From Polyangiaceae bacterium (GTDB lineage Bacteria; Myxococcota_A; Polyangia; Polyangiales; Polyangiaceae), in NCBI GenBank assembly GCA_016715885.1, contig JADJXL010000025.1, positions 186,001-250,000 on the forward strand: a stretch of 64,000 nucleotides of DNA, given 5' to 3'. Shown piece after piece: positions 35,439-45,200 of the stretch (the stretch's first letter is position 1; each line of letters starts with the position of its first letter). The notes beneath the pieces were generated by a model, which was not told the DNA's origin, ran no database searches, and saw nothing but the letters and a program-made list of their open reading frames with translations. The translations under genes were made by a program, and so were the position numbers.

Positions 35439-35747
35439 TCACTTGGTGAGCATTTTTTGGAGCTCGCCGGACTGGTGCATCTCCGCGAGAATGTCGCTGC
35501 CGCCGACGAATTTTCCGTCGATGTAGACTTGCGGAATCGTGGGCCAGTTGGAGAATTCCTTGATTCCTTGGCGGATGTCCGGGTCTTTGAGGACGTTGAC
35601 GTCCTTGAAGTCGGCGCCGGCGGCTTGGAGAATTTTCACGGCGCGGTCGGAGAATCCGCACTGGGGGAACGTTTTGGTGCCCTTCATGAAGAGCACTACG
35701 CGGTTTTGATCGACGATTTCTTGGATTCTTCGATTGACGTCACTCAT
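35439..35747 (-). CDS. grxD: Monothiol CGFS glutaredoxin (Grx4/GrxD family)
   Basis: A 102-residue monothiol glutaredoxin. The active-site motif is CGFS in MKGTKTFPQCGFSDRA. Other family features are FSNWPTIPQVYIDGKFVGG for glutathione binding and a C-terminal EMHQSGELQKML helix. CGFS glutaredoxins bind a bridging [2Fe-2S] cluster with glutathione and take part in iron-sulfur cluster delivery rather than dithiol reduction. It converges with the uracil-DNA glycosylase gene, itself an iron-sulfur enzyme. Confidence 0.96.
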   Translation of the reverse strand: MSDVNRRIQEIVDQNRVVLFMKGTKTFPQCGFSDRAVKILQAAGADFKDVNVLKDPDIRQGIKEFSNWPTIPQVYIDGKFVGGSDILAEMHQSGELQKMLTK

Positions 35748-36130
35748 GTCGCACCTTCGGCGGTCCCTAACGTAGCGTAACTTCGCGACGATGCACGAAG
35801 GGATCGTCGAGCCGTGTGCGCTTGACCCGTGACCGTTCGTGCCAAACCATTTTTTGAGCTTTGGGCGAAGTCGTTATTGGGTGTGCGATTGCATTCACAT
35901 ATGGAAATTGCGGCCTTTGTCGTACGTCGTGGTCACTGCGACTGGTCAATCGATTGACCAGTCGTGCAGGACAGAAATCGTGAGCGACGAATGATCGGCG
36001 CATGAAAAAGGCATGAATGAAGCCCACCAATGGCTCGAATTGTGCGATTACATTTGTTCGACACGCCCTTCGAAGCTTATTGCAGGTTTGTCGCTGGCGC
36101 GTGGCCAACCTGATTCCAAGGAGACCTCTG
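35748..36130. other. 383-bp intergenic region
   Basis: This divergent gap lies between grxD and the Cys-rich lipoprotein gene. Apart from the 26-bp palindrome at 35939-35964 I see no RNA gene or clear promoter hexamers. AAGGAG at about 36117-36122 is the ribosome-binding site of the gene starting at 36131. Confidence 0.55.
35939..35964. promoter_or_regulatory. 26-bp perfect palindrome, candidate operator
   Basis: The half-site CGACTGGTCAATC is followed with no spacer by its exact reverse complement. It lies 190 bp before the lipoprotein ATG and 190 bp before the grxD start, at the middle of a divergent intergenic region. A dimeric or tetrameric DNA-binding protein could use it. A cruciform or recombination site is an alternative. 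Confidence 0.6.
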
Positions 36131-37183
36131 ATGCTGTCGTTCTCGAAAAGTGCTTTGTGCCTGCTCCTTGCAAGTCCCCTGATCGCGGCGGTGATTGCTG
36201 CGGGTTGCAGCGATACTGCCAACACGAGCGACACGTCGAGCAGCGGCACGACGCAATCGGGAAGCAGCAGTGGCGATGGCGGGGCCGGAGGTAGTGGCGG
36301 CGCAGGCGGTGCGGCCGGCGACGCGGGCACCGATGGAGCTGGAGCGTGGAGCGGTATGGATGGAGGGTTTGTCCAGTCCACATGCGTCAACCAGACGTAC
36401 CAATGCGGTGACACGATCGACAATGACATGGACGGTCTTACGGATTGGCAGGATCCGGATTGCCTCGGCCCGTGCGACAACACCGAGAGCGGCTTGAACC
36501 TCGGCATCCCCGGCGGCGACGGTCCTGATTGCACGGTCGATTGTTACTGGGATTCGAACTCCGGCTCAGGCAACGACGGCTGCTACTGGAATCACCAATG
36601 TGATCCGCTATCTGTCCCTCCGAACTACTATCCGGAACCCTGGGCTGGCTCCAAGTGCGCATACAACGAGAATGCGAAGACGCCGGGGACAAACCTGACG
36701 TGCGACGAGCTGCTGAACAAGCAACCGGATACTTGCCTATCGATCTGTCCCAGCCTCACGCCAAACGGTTGCGACTGTTTCGGTTGCTGCCTCCTTTACA
36801 AGGACGGCAAGGAATACGGGCCGGTTTGGCTCGGTACCGAAGACGGCAACGGCAACTTTAGCTGCACCATCGACAAGCTCGGCACGGCCGATCAAGACAA
36901 AGCGTGCGCACCGTGTACGCCGGTCAAAAACGAGTGTTACAACGGGTGCGGCAAGTGCGAGCTTTGCATTGGCAAGGACGTGAGTGACCTGCCGCCCGAG
37001 TGTTTCCCGCCCCCGCCGCCCGATGGCGGAACCGACAGCGGCACGCCTGATAGCGGGACGGACGCGGGCATGCCACCTCCGCAATGCCCCGAGGGCGTGC
37101 AGCCCTGCGGTTTGCCCGGCCAGGACCTCTGTGAAATTGGCTGGTCCTGCATCACGGGCTGCTGCGTCCAAAACCCGAAATAA
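36131..37183 (+). CDS. Cysteine-rich lipoprotein
   Basis: AAGGAG precedes the ATG. The lipoprotein signal (ALCLLLASPLIAAVIAAGC) is followed by a Ser/Gly/Ala tether. A domain with about 30 cysteines follows, including DGLTDWQDPDC, a calcium-binding-like motif common in myxobacterial surface proteins. Other Cys clusters are ICPSLTPNGCDCFGCC and CYNGCGKCELCIG. A DGGTDSGTPDSGTDAG stretch leads to a last Cys block ending TGCCVQNPK. The many cysteines imply disulfide bonding at the cell surface. No enzyme motif is recognised. Two 9-mer copies (36366 and 36687) lie inside. The frame extends to 36017, but the stretch before the ATG is not signal-like. Confidence 0.85.
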   Translation: MLSFSKSALCLLLASPLIAAVIAAGCSDTANTSDTSSSGTTQSGSSSGDGGAGGSGGAGGAAGDAGTDGAGAWSGMDGGFVQSTCVNQTYQCGDTIDNDMDGLTDWQDPDCLGPCDNTESGLNLGIPGGDGPDCTVDCYWDSNSGSGNDGCYWNHQCDPLSVPPNYYPEPWAGSKCAYNENAKTPGTNLTCDELLNKQPDTCLSICPSLTPNGCDCFGCCLLYKDGKEYGPVWLGTEDGNGNFSCTIDKLGTADQDKACAPCTPVKNECYNGCGKCELCIGKDVSDLPPECFPPPPPDGGTDSGTPDSGTDAGMPPPQCPEGVQPCGLPGQDLCEIGWSCITGCCVQNPK

Positions 37184-37369
37184 TTCCACGTAACGCGCGA
37201 CGGCGCTCAACAAACGACGAACTCCTTTCACCCCCAAGCACGAATTCGGTGTAAGTACATCGTCAACTCATACGTCTTCAGCGCGAGCGCCGGACACGCA
37301 CGCGGCCGTGCGCTCGAACGATGTGCGGCCTTGTGCCGCGGACTTCGAATCTCGCAAGGAGCCCATAGA

Positions 37370-38011
37370 ATGCGCCACTTCCTCATCGTCCCCGCAGCCA
37401 CGCTCGCCCTTGTTTGTGGCTGCGGTGAATCCACGCCGGACCCGAACGACCCGTCCAGCCAAAACATGTACGGGCAGTACACGCCCCCCGCCAACACGGC
37501 AGCGCCGCCGCCAGGCGGGTACACGCAGCCCACGACGACGGCCACGACGACGGCCCCGACAAACCCGGGCATGCCCGGCACGACCGGAGCGGCAACTGGC
37601 AGCCCCGCAACGCCCATCGCCGTCCCTGCAGCCGCCGCGCTCCAGCCTCTCCTCACGCAGCTCGCAGCGGGCGAAGTCCAAGGCATGCAGCCCGATGGCG
37701 CCCCGTTCGCCGGCAATTTCCAAGAAGGTCAAGTGCTCGAGCAGCAATTCACCATTCAGGCAGGCAAGTGCTACTCCGTCGTCGGCGCAAGCATGGGCGT
37801 CCAGGAGCTCGACGTTCAGCTCGTCTTCCACCCGGCACCGCTTCCGCCTCAAGTTCTCGCCCAAGACAATACGCAGGGCGGCACGGCCGTGTTGGGCGGC
37901 AAGTCGAGCGGTTGCTTCAAGAACGCGCTCCCGGTCGGTGGCCCGGGCAAAATCATCATGAAGGCGACGCGCGGCGCCGGCCTGGCCATGGCGCAGATCT
38001 ACATCAAGTAG
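37370..38011 (+). CDS. Small lipoprotein with Pro/Thr-rich tether
   Basis: The ATG at 37370 has AGGAG upstream. The signal peptide ends ALVCGC, a plausible lipobox. A Pro/Thr/Gly-rich disordered stretch (about residues 25-85) precedes a compact domain of about 120 residues with two Cys (AGKCYSVVGASMG, SSGCFKNALPVG). The pattern of short strands and glycines suggests a beta sandwich. I do not recognise the family. It lies 186 bp after the Cys-rich lipoprotein gene on the same strand. Confidence 0.78.
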   Translation: MRHFLIVPAATLALVCGCGESTPDPNDPSSQNMYGQYTPPANTAAPPPGGYTQPTTTATTTAPTNPGMPGTTGAATGSPATPIAVPAAAALQPLLTQLAAGEVQGMQPDGAPFAGNFQEGQVLEQQFTIQAGKCYSVVGASMGVQELDVQLVFHPAPLPPQVLAQDNTQGGTAVLGGKSSGCFKNALPVGGPGKIIMKATRGAGLAMAQIYIK

Positions 38012-38128
38012 TCTTCACGCTGCTCGATCCCCTCCCCCAGGCGTGCACGAAGTGCGCACGCCGCTCGGCCCGAACTTCGCAAGCGTTTTTCCGCAAACAC
38101 CGTAGGCAAGCCGGGTGGGGCGCGGAAA

Positions 38129-40495
38129 ATGCAATTTCACGGGTTTACCACGTCTACCCCCGGCCCGTCGCACCAGGGACGCAACGACGGCCCGTCCGCG
38201 CTCGATTGGAGACGCGATAGCACGTTTCGCATCGAAGGTTTGGTGTGTCGCCACTGCGCTCGGCGCGCCGTGGAAACGCTGCGAGGGTTGCCCGGTGTGC
38301 TCGCAGCAGCCGTGCGTTTGTCGCGCGAAACTGCAAGCGTGCGTTACGACGAGCGCGTCACGCACGAGCGCGAGATTGTCTTGGCCATGGCGCTGCGAGG
38401 TTATTGGCTCTCGCCGGCATCGGGCGCGCCGCCTGCCGAGCGCGCGTGGTTCGATGCTCCGCGGCTCGGCGTCGTCCTCGCACTGGTAGGAAATCTCGTT
38501 GCTCTTTCGTTGTGGAAGCCCGCTCGAGTCGCACCAAAGCTCGTGTGGATCGAGCTCGTATTTGCGCTCTTGCTCATTTTGGTCGCCGCGCCCCCGCTCA
38601 TGACTAGAGCCGCTGCGTTTGCACGCAAGGGAATCGTCAGCAGCGAGCTCGTCGCACTCGGGGCAGCACTCGTCGCGCTCATGGTGGGTTTGTCCGGGTT
38701 CGTGCTCGGCAACGGAACCACTGTGATGACGCCGAATTTCCTCGCTCGTTTCGGCGATAGGCCCGATGCCACCATCCTGGTCGCCCTCGAAACCGCTGGT
38801 GCCATCGTCGGGTTTGCCTTTCTCGGTCATTACGTGCACCAAGCATTCGCTCGTCGCGCATTCGCCGACATCGATCGCGCGGTGCGCGGCCGATACGCAC
38901 GCGTTCGCCGTGTCACGCCGCGTGAAGGTGACGTGGTCGTCCCCTGCGCGGTGCTTGCACCGGGTGATCGCATCAGGCTCGTTGCCGGAGAAGTTGCGCC
39001 TCTCGACATGCGCCTCGATGTCCCCGCGCGCGTTGCCGTGCCCGGAGGGACCATCGTCGATCGCGCTTCGGGCCAGATGCTCGCGCGCGGCGAGCGGCTC
39101 GCGTCACCATCCGTGACGGGTCGCATCGAGCACTTGGGGGGCATGGAGTCGTCGGCGGCCGTGGATGCGGTCGTTCAAAACACGGCGGCGCGGATCGAGC
39201 ATGATGCGTTGCGCGGCGAAGGGGGACGATTCGAGAGCGTCGCGGCGCTCGCGCTCTTCGTTGCGGCAATCTGGTTCGCGCTTTTTTCGTGCATCGTGCA
39301 CGCATTGCTTTTGCGAGGGCCGATTCAGCCTGGGGTTCTCCTTGCAGGCGTGGCGGTACTCGCAGGCGCATCGTCGGCTGGGTTCGTCGTTGGCCTTCCT
39401 CTCGCACGCATCATCGCCGTCATGCGAGCGCGCAGCGCAGGCGTCGTCATCAAGGATGCCGCTGCTTTGGAAACGCTCGCCGGGGTCGACTTCGCCTATT
39501 TCGACAAGACGGGCACGCTCACGGCCGGCGCGCCGTACGTCGTCCGTTTGTCCTGGTTACGTTCCGCTGAACCATCGATGCTGTCCGACGTGGCTGCGCT
39601 CGAAGCAGCGGCGACGCACCCCGTGGGACGGGCGATCGCGCGGCATCTCGCTGCCATCTGCGTCGAGCCCGCGGTGCTCGACGAACCGCCCGTCGTTCGC
39701 CCGAACGGCGTTTTCGGCATGGTGCGTGGCGTGCTCGTCGAAGTTTCCGCCGCAGAACCAGGCGAAAGCGTGCCACACGACATTCGAGCCGACACGAGCG
39801 TCGTGTGCTTCCGTCGCGAAGGACAAACCATGGGCATCTTCGAGCTTTCCGACCCAGTTCGTCTCGACGCACTCCAAGCACTTCGGGCCATGTGGCATCG
39901 TGGTATCGCTTGTCGCATCCTCAGCGGCGACAGCGCGGCGTCAACCATCGCGCTCGGACATCGCCTTGGTGTGCCCGCGGCGGGCAACATGGGCGTCGCG
40001 GACAAGGCTCGTGCGGTGCGGGCCCTACGAGAAGCGGGCGGACGTGTTCTTCACGTGAGTGATGGTCGCCCCGAGACTGCACGAGTCATTGCGGCCGATG
40101 TCATTGTCGCCGTGGCGCCCAACGCCCTGCCGGACAGCGTGGCGGCTCCCATCGTTTTGCGTGATCCGAGCTTGCACTCGCTCGTGTGGCTCGTCGATCT
40201 CGCGCGTGCGCTGCGTTCACGCACGCGCCTGCTTTTGACGTTCGCGCTGGCGTACAACGCCGTGATCGTTCCGCTCTGCGCGACGGGTTTCGTCTCGCCG
40301 ATCGCAGCGGCTGCCCTTTCGTTCGGTGCGCTCTTGCTCATCTGCCTTCTGGCATCGCGGCTCATGACGAACCCCCGACGGTGGTACGTACACGACAAAC
40401 TCGTACGACACCCCCCCGCGCCCTTTCCGACGAGCACACACGGTCATTCTTCCGCGGGCAAAAGGCAGGAATTCGCCAATTCGAGCCGGCAGTGA
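38129..40495 (+). CDS. P1B-type heavy-metal ATPase homologue lacking several core motifs
   Basis: An N-terminal HMA domain keeps the metal-binding CxxC (GLVCRHCARRAVETL). Membrane segments, an actuator region, DKTGTLTAG with the phosphorylated Asp, and the ATP-binding HP motif (AATHPVGRAI) follow. Several canonical motifs differ. The membrane CPC is replaced (AGASSAGFVVGLPLAR). The TGE of the actuator reads RASGQ. The hinge GDGxNDxP reads SDGRPETA. Such losses predict impaired transport, so it may be a regulatory or diverged pump. The family is copper/heavy-metal export in the inner membrane. The usual length is about 700-800, so it is not truncated. Two 9-mer copies are inside (38687 and 39821). 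Confidence 0.87.
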   Translation: MQFHGFTTSTPGPSHQGRNDGPSALDWRRDSTFRIEGLVCRHCARRAVETLRGLPGVLAAAVRLSRETASVRYDERVTHEREIVLAMALRGYWLSPASGAPPAERAWFDAPRLGVVLALVGNLVALSLWKPARVAPKLVWIELVFALLLILVAAPPLMTRAAAFARKGIVSSELVALGAALVALMVGLSGFVLGNGTTVMTPNFLARFGDRPDATILVALETAGAIVGFAFLGHYVHQAFARRAFADIDRAVRGRYARVRRVTPREGDVVVPCAVLAPGDRIRLVAGEVAPLDMRLDVPARVAVPGGTIVDRASGQMLARGERLASPSVTGRIEHLGGMESSAAVDAVVQNTAARIEHDALRGEGGRFESVAALALFVAAIWFALFSCIVHALLLRGPIQPGVLLAGVAVLAGASSAGFVVGLPLARIIAVMRARSAGVVIKDAAALETLAGVDFAYFDKTGTLTAGAPYVVRLSWLRSAEPSMLSDVAALEAAATHPVGRAIARHLAAICVEPAVLDEPPVVRPNGVFGMVRGVLVEVSAAEPGESVPHDIRADTSVVCFRREGQTMGIFELSDPVRLDALQALRAMWHRGIACRILSGDSAASTIALGHRLGVPAAGNMGVADKARAVRALREAGGRVLHVSDGRPETARVIAADVIVAVAPNALPDSVAAPIVLRDPSLHSLVWLVDLARALRSRTRLLLTFALAYNAVIVPLCATGFVSPIAAAALSFGALLLICLLASRLMTNPRRWYVHDKLVRHPPAPFPTSTHGHSSAGKRQEFANSSRQ

Positions 40496-40607
40496 AGTGA
40501 TTTGTCGCCATGACGACGGCATGTTCTCGACGAACGGCGGCGATGACGAACCCCAAAACGCGCGCAATGACTCGCCGCGACCCGAAATCAGCGTTAAGCT
40601 CGCAGCG

Positions 40608-42200
40608 ATGCGCTTTGCTTCTTTGGTTTGTTCTTGTCTGCTCGTGATGGGAGTCTGCCCCATGTTGGGATGCAGCTCCGAGAGCAGCGAAGAGCCCGTG
40701 CGTTGGACGCCGCCGCCTCCATCGACGCCGGAAGTGTCCATCGCGTTCGATCAAATGCCCGAGCTGCTCGCGTTGGGCCTTCGCGAAGAACGCGCACTGC
40801 ATGTCGTCGTGGATCCCCCGGGCTCCCACGAAGTGAACTTCGTGCTGCTCGGCGGTTCGCTCGATGCGAGGCTCGACCGCGCAACGGTCGAGACAAACGA
40901 CGAAGGGCGCGCCAGCGTCCTGCTTCGCGCGCCGAACAAAGCCACCACGTTCCGCGTGCGCACATGGATCATGGGCGGCCCCGCGGCTGAAATCAACGTG
41001 TCGACCAGCGGCGATGGGTTTGCCCCCGTCGAGATCATTCCCATCTACAAAGGCAACCGTCCGATCACCGATTGGACTGCGAGCATCGTCGCTCGCGCCA
41101 CGTGTGCGGACGTTGCACCGCTGCTACCTGCCGAAGTTGCCGGCGCACTTCCCGGTCACGCGCTCGTTGGCGAGCCCCTCGTCGTACAAGACGCACCCGT
41201 TGGTCCGAGCCTCGCGGTCACCGTGCGTGCTGGTGAGTTTGCTTGGGGCTGTTCGGATGCCAGCGGTCTCGTCGCGGGAGAAATGACGACCGTCAAGGTG
41301 AACGTCATCGACAAACCCATCGACCTCCGCGGGACAAACCTCGAAGTGACGCTCGTTCTGAAGCCCGATCCGACGGCGTACACATCCCTGTTGAAAGCCA
41401 CGTCGACATTGGTCCTCGACAATCTCGTTCCCAAAGAGGGAACTCCGGCGACGGCGCTGCTCGATGCGATGGCTTCGCGCGTGCCCGAACCGATGGCCGC
41501 TGCATTCGACGACGCACGGACGCTTGGCGCATGGGATACGCTCGCCTCGGACCACCTCTCGCTTCAGCCGGCCTCGTTGAAGAGCGCGCTCGAAGCGTGG
41601 TTCTTGCTTGGCGTGGTGAACGAGCCGTCCGAGATCGTCGCAACATTGACGGCGCTGCCCAATGTTCCCGGCGCGGCAACGTTGTCTCCTTTGCGTTTTG
41701 GTTCGGTCGCAGCACAAGACGCAGGCATGCCCGGCACGCACCTCGCCAAACTCACCGTCGATGTGGGCGACGTGCTTCACCTCGGCGGAAGTTTGTATTG
41801 GCTCCCGTCGCGTTACTTTGGCGGAGTCATCGCGCGCGGCGCACTGCAAGATGCTCCCGAAGGCACGACGATGGCAGACATGCTCTCGTCGCTCGCAGCA
41901 TGTGATGTTCTCGGACAAACCCTTGGCGGCTTCGACACGTGCGACGGTGCTTGCCTGGCTGGGCTCTGTCACGAAGCTCTCGTCAGCCTTTGGGAAAACG
42001 CGATCGATGCGTCGGCGCTCTCCGGAAACATCGGCCACATCAACATCGCCGCAGCCGTCACCGCGTCGGTCGACGACACCGCTGTTCCTGTTGCTTTCCA
42101 AGGTTCATGGCTCGGCAGCATCTCCGACGGAAACCTCGTGGCGAAGATCAGCAAGGCCGAGATCAGCGCCAAGCTCCCTGAAGTCCCACCCGTGCCGTAA
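40608..42200 (+). CDS. Lipoprotein of unknown function
   Basis: The ATG at 40608 opens a lipoprotein signal (RFASLVCSCLLVMGVCPMLGC). After a Ser/Glu/Pro tether comes an Ig-like region (HVVVDPPGSHEVNFVLLGG, ASVLLRAPNKATTFRVRTW). A long C-terminal part follows, with the phrases VDVGDVLHLGGSLYWLPS and LAGLCHEALVSLWENAID. This resembles lipoproteins that occur in pairs with large esterase-like genes in myxobacteria, but I cannot name the family. The next gene (42267) also starts with a lipoprotein signal, 66 bp downstream, so the two may function together at the cell surface. Two 9-mer copies lie at 41332 and 41913. Confidence 0.82.
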   Translation: MRFASLVCSCLLVMGVCPMLGCSSESSEEPVRWTPPPPSTPEVSIAFDQMPELLALGLREERALHVVVDPPGSHEVNFVLLGGSLDARLDRATVETNDEGRASVLLRAPNKATTFRVRTWIMGGPAAEINVSTSGDGFAPVEIIPIYKGNRPITDWTASIVARATCADVAPLLPAEVAGALPGHALVGEPLVVQDAPVGPSLAVTVRAGEFAWGCSDASGLVAGEMTTVKVNVIDKPIDLRGTNLEVTLVLKPDPTAYTSLLKATSTLVLDNLVPKEGTPATALLDAMASRVPEPMAAAFDDARTLGAWDTLASDHLSLQPASLKSALEAWFLLGVVNEPSEIVATLTALPNVPGAATLSPLRFGSVAAQDAGMPGTHLAKLTVDVGDVLHLGGSLYWLPSRYFGGVIARGALQDAPEGTTMADMLSSLAACDVLGQTLGGFDTCDGACLAGLCHEALVSLWENAIDASALSGNIGHINIAAAVTASVDDTAVPVAFQGSWLGSISDGNLVAKISKAEISAKLPEVPPVP

Positions 42201-42266
42201 AAACGTTCGAGCACCAGCCGATCCGCTCACGCCGAGCACGAGCGTCGTGCGATATCCTCGCGGTCC

Positions 42267-45200
42267 ATGACGACAAGAGCTTCACGCCTTAGGCTTCGAT
42301 CTGCCCGTTTTGCGTTCTTTCCGCTCCTTGGCATCACGCTTGCGGCGATTGCTCCAAGCTGCACCACGGACACGTCATCGTCGTCGACGACGGGCACGAT
42401 CGGTCCGCAGCTCTTGCCTGGTGACGTGTGCTTCGCGCCTTCACCTGACGTCGTCAAACTGCGCGTCGACACGCCGCAAATGTTCCTCGCAAGGTGCACC
42501 GACACCGCCGAAATCTGCGCGAGTCGCAAGGTGCGTTTCGTTCTCGATCCAGACGTTTGCACCAGGACGCCGATCACGTTCACGAGCTCGAACGAAGCGA
42601 TCGTTGCAGCTCCAACGACTGATGCATTCAACCTCTACGATGCTGCGGCGACGGTGGAAGTCGTCGCGGGCAAGACGGCAGGTTCGGCAACCATCGAAGC
42701 AGCCGTGCCTCGCGGTGACGGAACGAACGTCACGGTCACGGTGAACGTCGACGTACTCGATGTGGATCCCGCACAGGCCGACATTGCTTGTTCCGGTACC
42801 GCGGCGATGAACGACTTTGGCGGAGGCAAGACACTTGCGGGCGCGGATGGGCTCGTGGGAGCGAGCATTTCGCTACCCGAGGGTGCGAGCAAGCCGAATA
42901 GCGGGAGTTATTTGTGGAGCGTTGCTTCCTTCGATGCGGACATCAAGTGCGGCGACATGACGCCGCCAACCGATTATTTGCCGCTCGGTCCAGCCATTAC
43001 GTTTGGTCCGACAAACAAGAAATTCCAGCGTGACGTGCCGCTCACGATTCCCATCAATCCAGCGCGTATGCCGGACGCGGCACGACTTCGGCATTTGTCG
43101 GTCGCTTATTCGGGCCCTGCATTCGTGACGCCACGAATCGTCCCCGTCGCGGATATGCGTATTGAAAAAATCGATGGCCATTGGGCCTTGTCATTCAAAG
43201 CTCCGCGCCTCGGGACCTACCAGGCGGTCGTTCCCAAGGATGCGGGCACCAAATCTTATCCTCGCCGTTTGAGCCATCGAGGCATTTTGGGCGTTTCGAT
43301 GGGTGGTGGCGGAACGGCAGCGTTCGGCATGCGATATCATCACTTATTCGACGCGCTTGCGCCCATGGGAGGTCCGGTCGATCTGACGTGGATGCTCCAG
43401 CACATCGAATCGAACATCATGGGCGGCTTTCGGGCCATTCCCAAAGGCACGACGATCGACCAAATTCAGCAAACCGCGACGCCGTGCATGACCGGATCGG
43501 AATGCGCATTCGACGAGACGTGCGTGGGGGTTTTGCCTGGTGCGCCAGGGAAATGCGCTTGGATTCCGCAACCCAAGGATCCGTACGAGCACAATTCGGC
43601 GTTCAATCATTGGTGGTACGAATACCCCAACAAAGGCAGCGGTGGATCGTTCAATCGCAAAGCGTACATTCAGATCTTCCGCGATTTCGCCATCATGTTT
43701 GGCAATCCAAACGGAGAAAACCTCACGCCGGGCGCCGAAAATCTCCCCGCTGGCGTTCGTCCTGACGATCCGAGCGTCACGGGCGGGCGTCCGACGGACG
43801 AATGCCGCATTTGGGTGGATCCGCTCGATGGTCCTGACAAACAAAAGCAACAGGAGCTCGATAACAATTGTCCCATCGAGCGCTGCGCCAACACGCTGAC
43901 ACTCGACAATTACTTCGACGACGAATTCAACCCCGACGGCACGTTCCCGGTGATTACGTTCTGTGACGGTTCGCCGCAGCTCGAATCCCATTCGCCGTGG
44001 GCAAACACGTGGACGCCGCAAGGAAATAATTTTCCGATGGAATTGGCTCTTGCCGTCGATTACAATGGCAACGGTGTGCGCGACGAAATGGAGCCCATCA
44101 TTCGTGCAGGCCGCGAACCTTGGTCGGACGTGGGAACGGACGGCGTTGCGAGTGTCAATGAACCTGGATATGCGCCGGGCGTGAACGAAGACCCTGCTGG
44201 TGACGATTACGATCCGCAATTCAATCCCACGGGCACCGAAGGCAATTATCGATACGAGCAGGGTGAGCCATTTCAGGACGTGGGTCTCGACGGCGTCGCA
44301 GGAACGAAGCAACAACCTCCTGGCGGGTGGGAAAAGCCGGGGGATGGATACGACGTTGGCGAGGGGGACGGCAAATTCACGGTTGCCCGAGGGCTTCAGC
44401 GTTTTTGGGATCGCGACGCGCATTCGATTGCGGCGCGCATGGCCAAGGACGTACCCGGCGGCGAATTGGACGATGCCGCCTTGCGACGAATCGATGTATT
44501 CACCGATGGCGGCACGCGCGACTTGTTCAATTTCGTCGTCGATGCGCAACACCTCGCCGGTGCTTTCGTCGGACGCAAGCGACACGTCACCTACTTCTCC
44601 GACTTCAATCAGCAACCGGGGCTCGATCCGACGAACTTTTCCGGATTCAATCCTGCCATCGTGCCCTTCGACGAAATGCCGGGAATCATTTTGCAGCGAT
44701 ATGGCAAGATCGATCCCACGCAAGCCGACATCGACAGCGGCAGCGGGCAACACGTCGGCACGGCGACCGAAGTCATCGATCGCATTCGCGCGGGGCTCAG
44801 CTTCATTCTATCGCGCTGGCGCGAGCCTGAATTGCGCACGCTGGTGCTCGAAAGTGCCGACGATCCCGTCGACGGGGCCTCACAATGCGAGATCCTCGGA
44901 ACGTGCGAAGTCGAATTCACGACCAAAGCGGGACGAAAGGGTCCGGTCATCATTTCGTTGCCTCCCGGATACGCCCACAAAGCTCAGCAGGATAGGCGTT
45001 ATCCCGTCGTGTATGCACTACATGGTTACGGCCAAGAGCCCGATGGTTTGTCCGCTGCCACCGGCATCATCCGCACGTTCATGAATCAATCGGCCGATAG
45101 CATGGAAACCCGCATGCCCAAGGCGATTCTCGTATTCGTCGATGGTCGCTGTCGCGTTGGCCCGAGCGGCAAGGCGGAATGTATTCGCGGCACGTTCTTC

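Noticed and set aside
43344..44753. Minus-strand open frame of 469 codons opposite the esterase-like gene
   Set aside because: Shadow of a well-supported gene, with no start signal.
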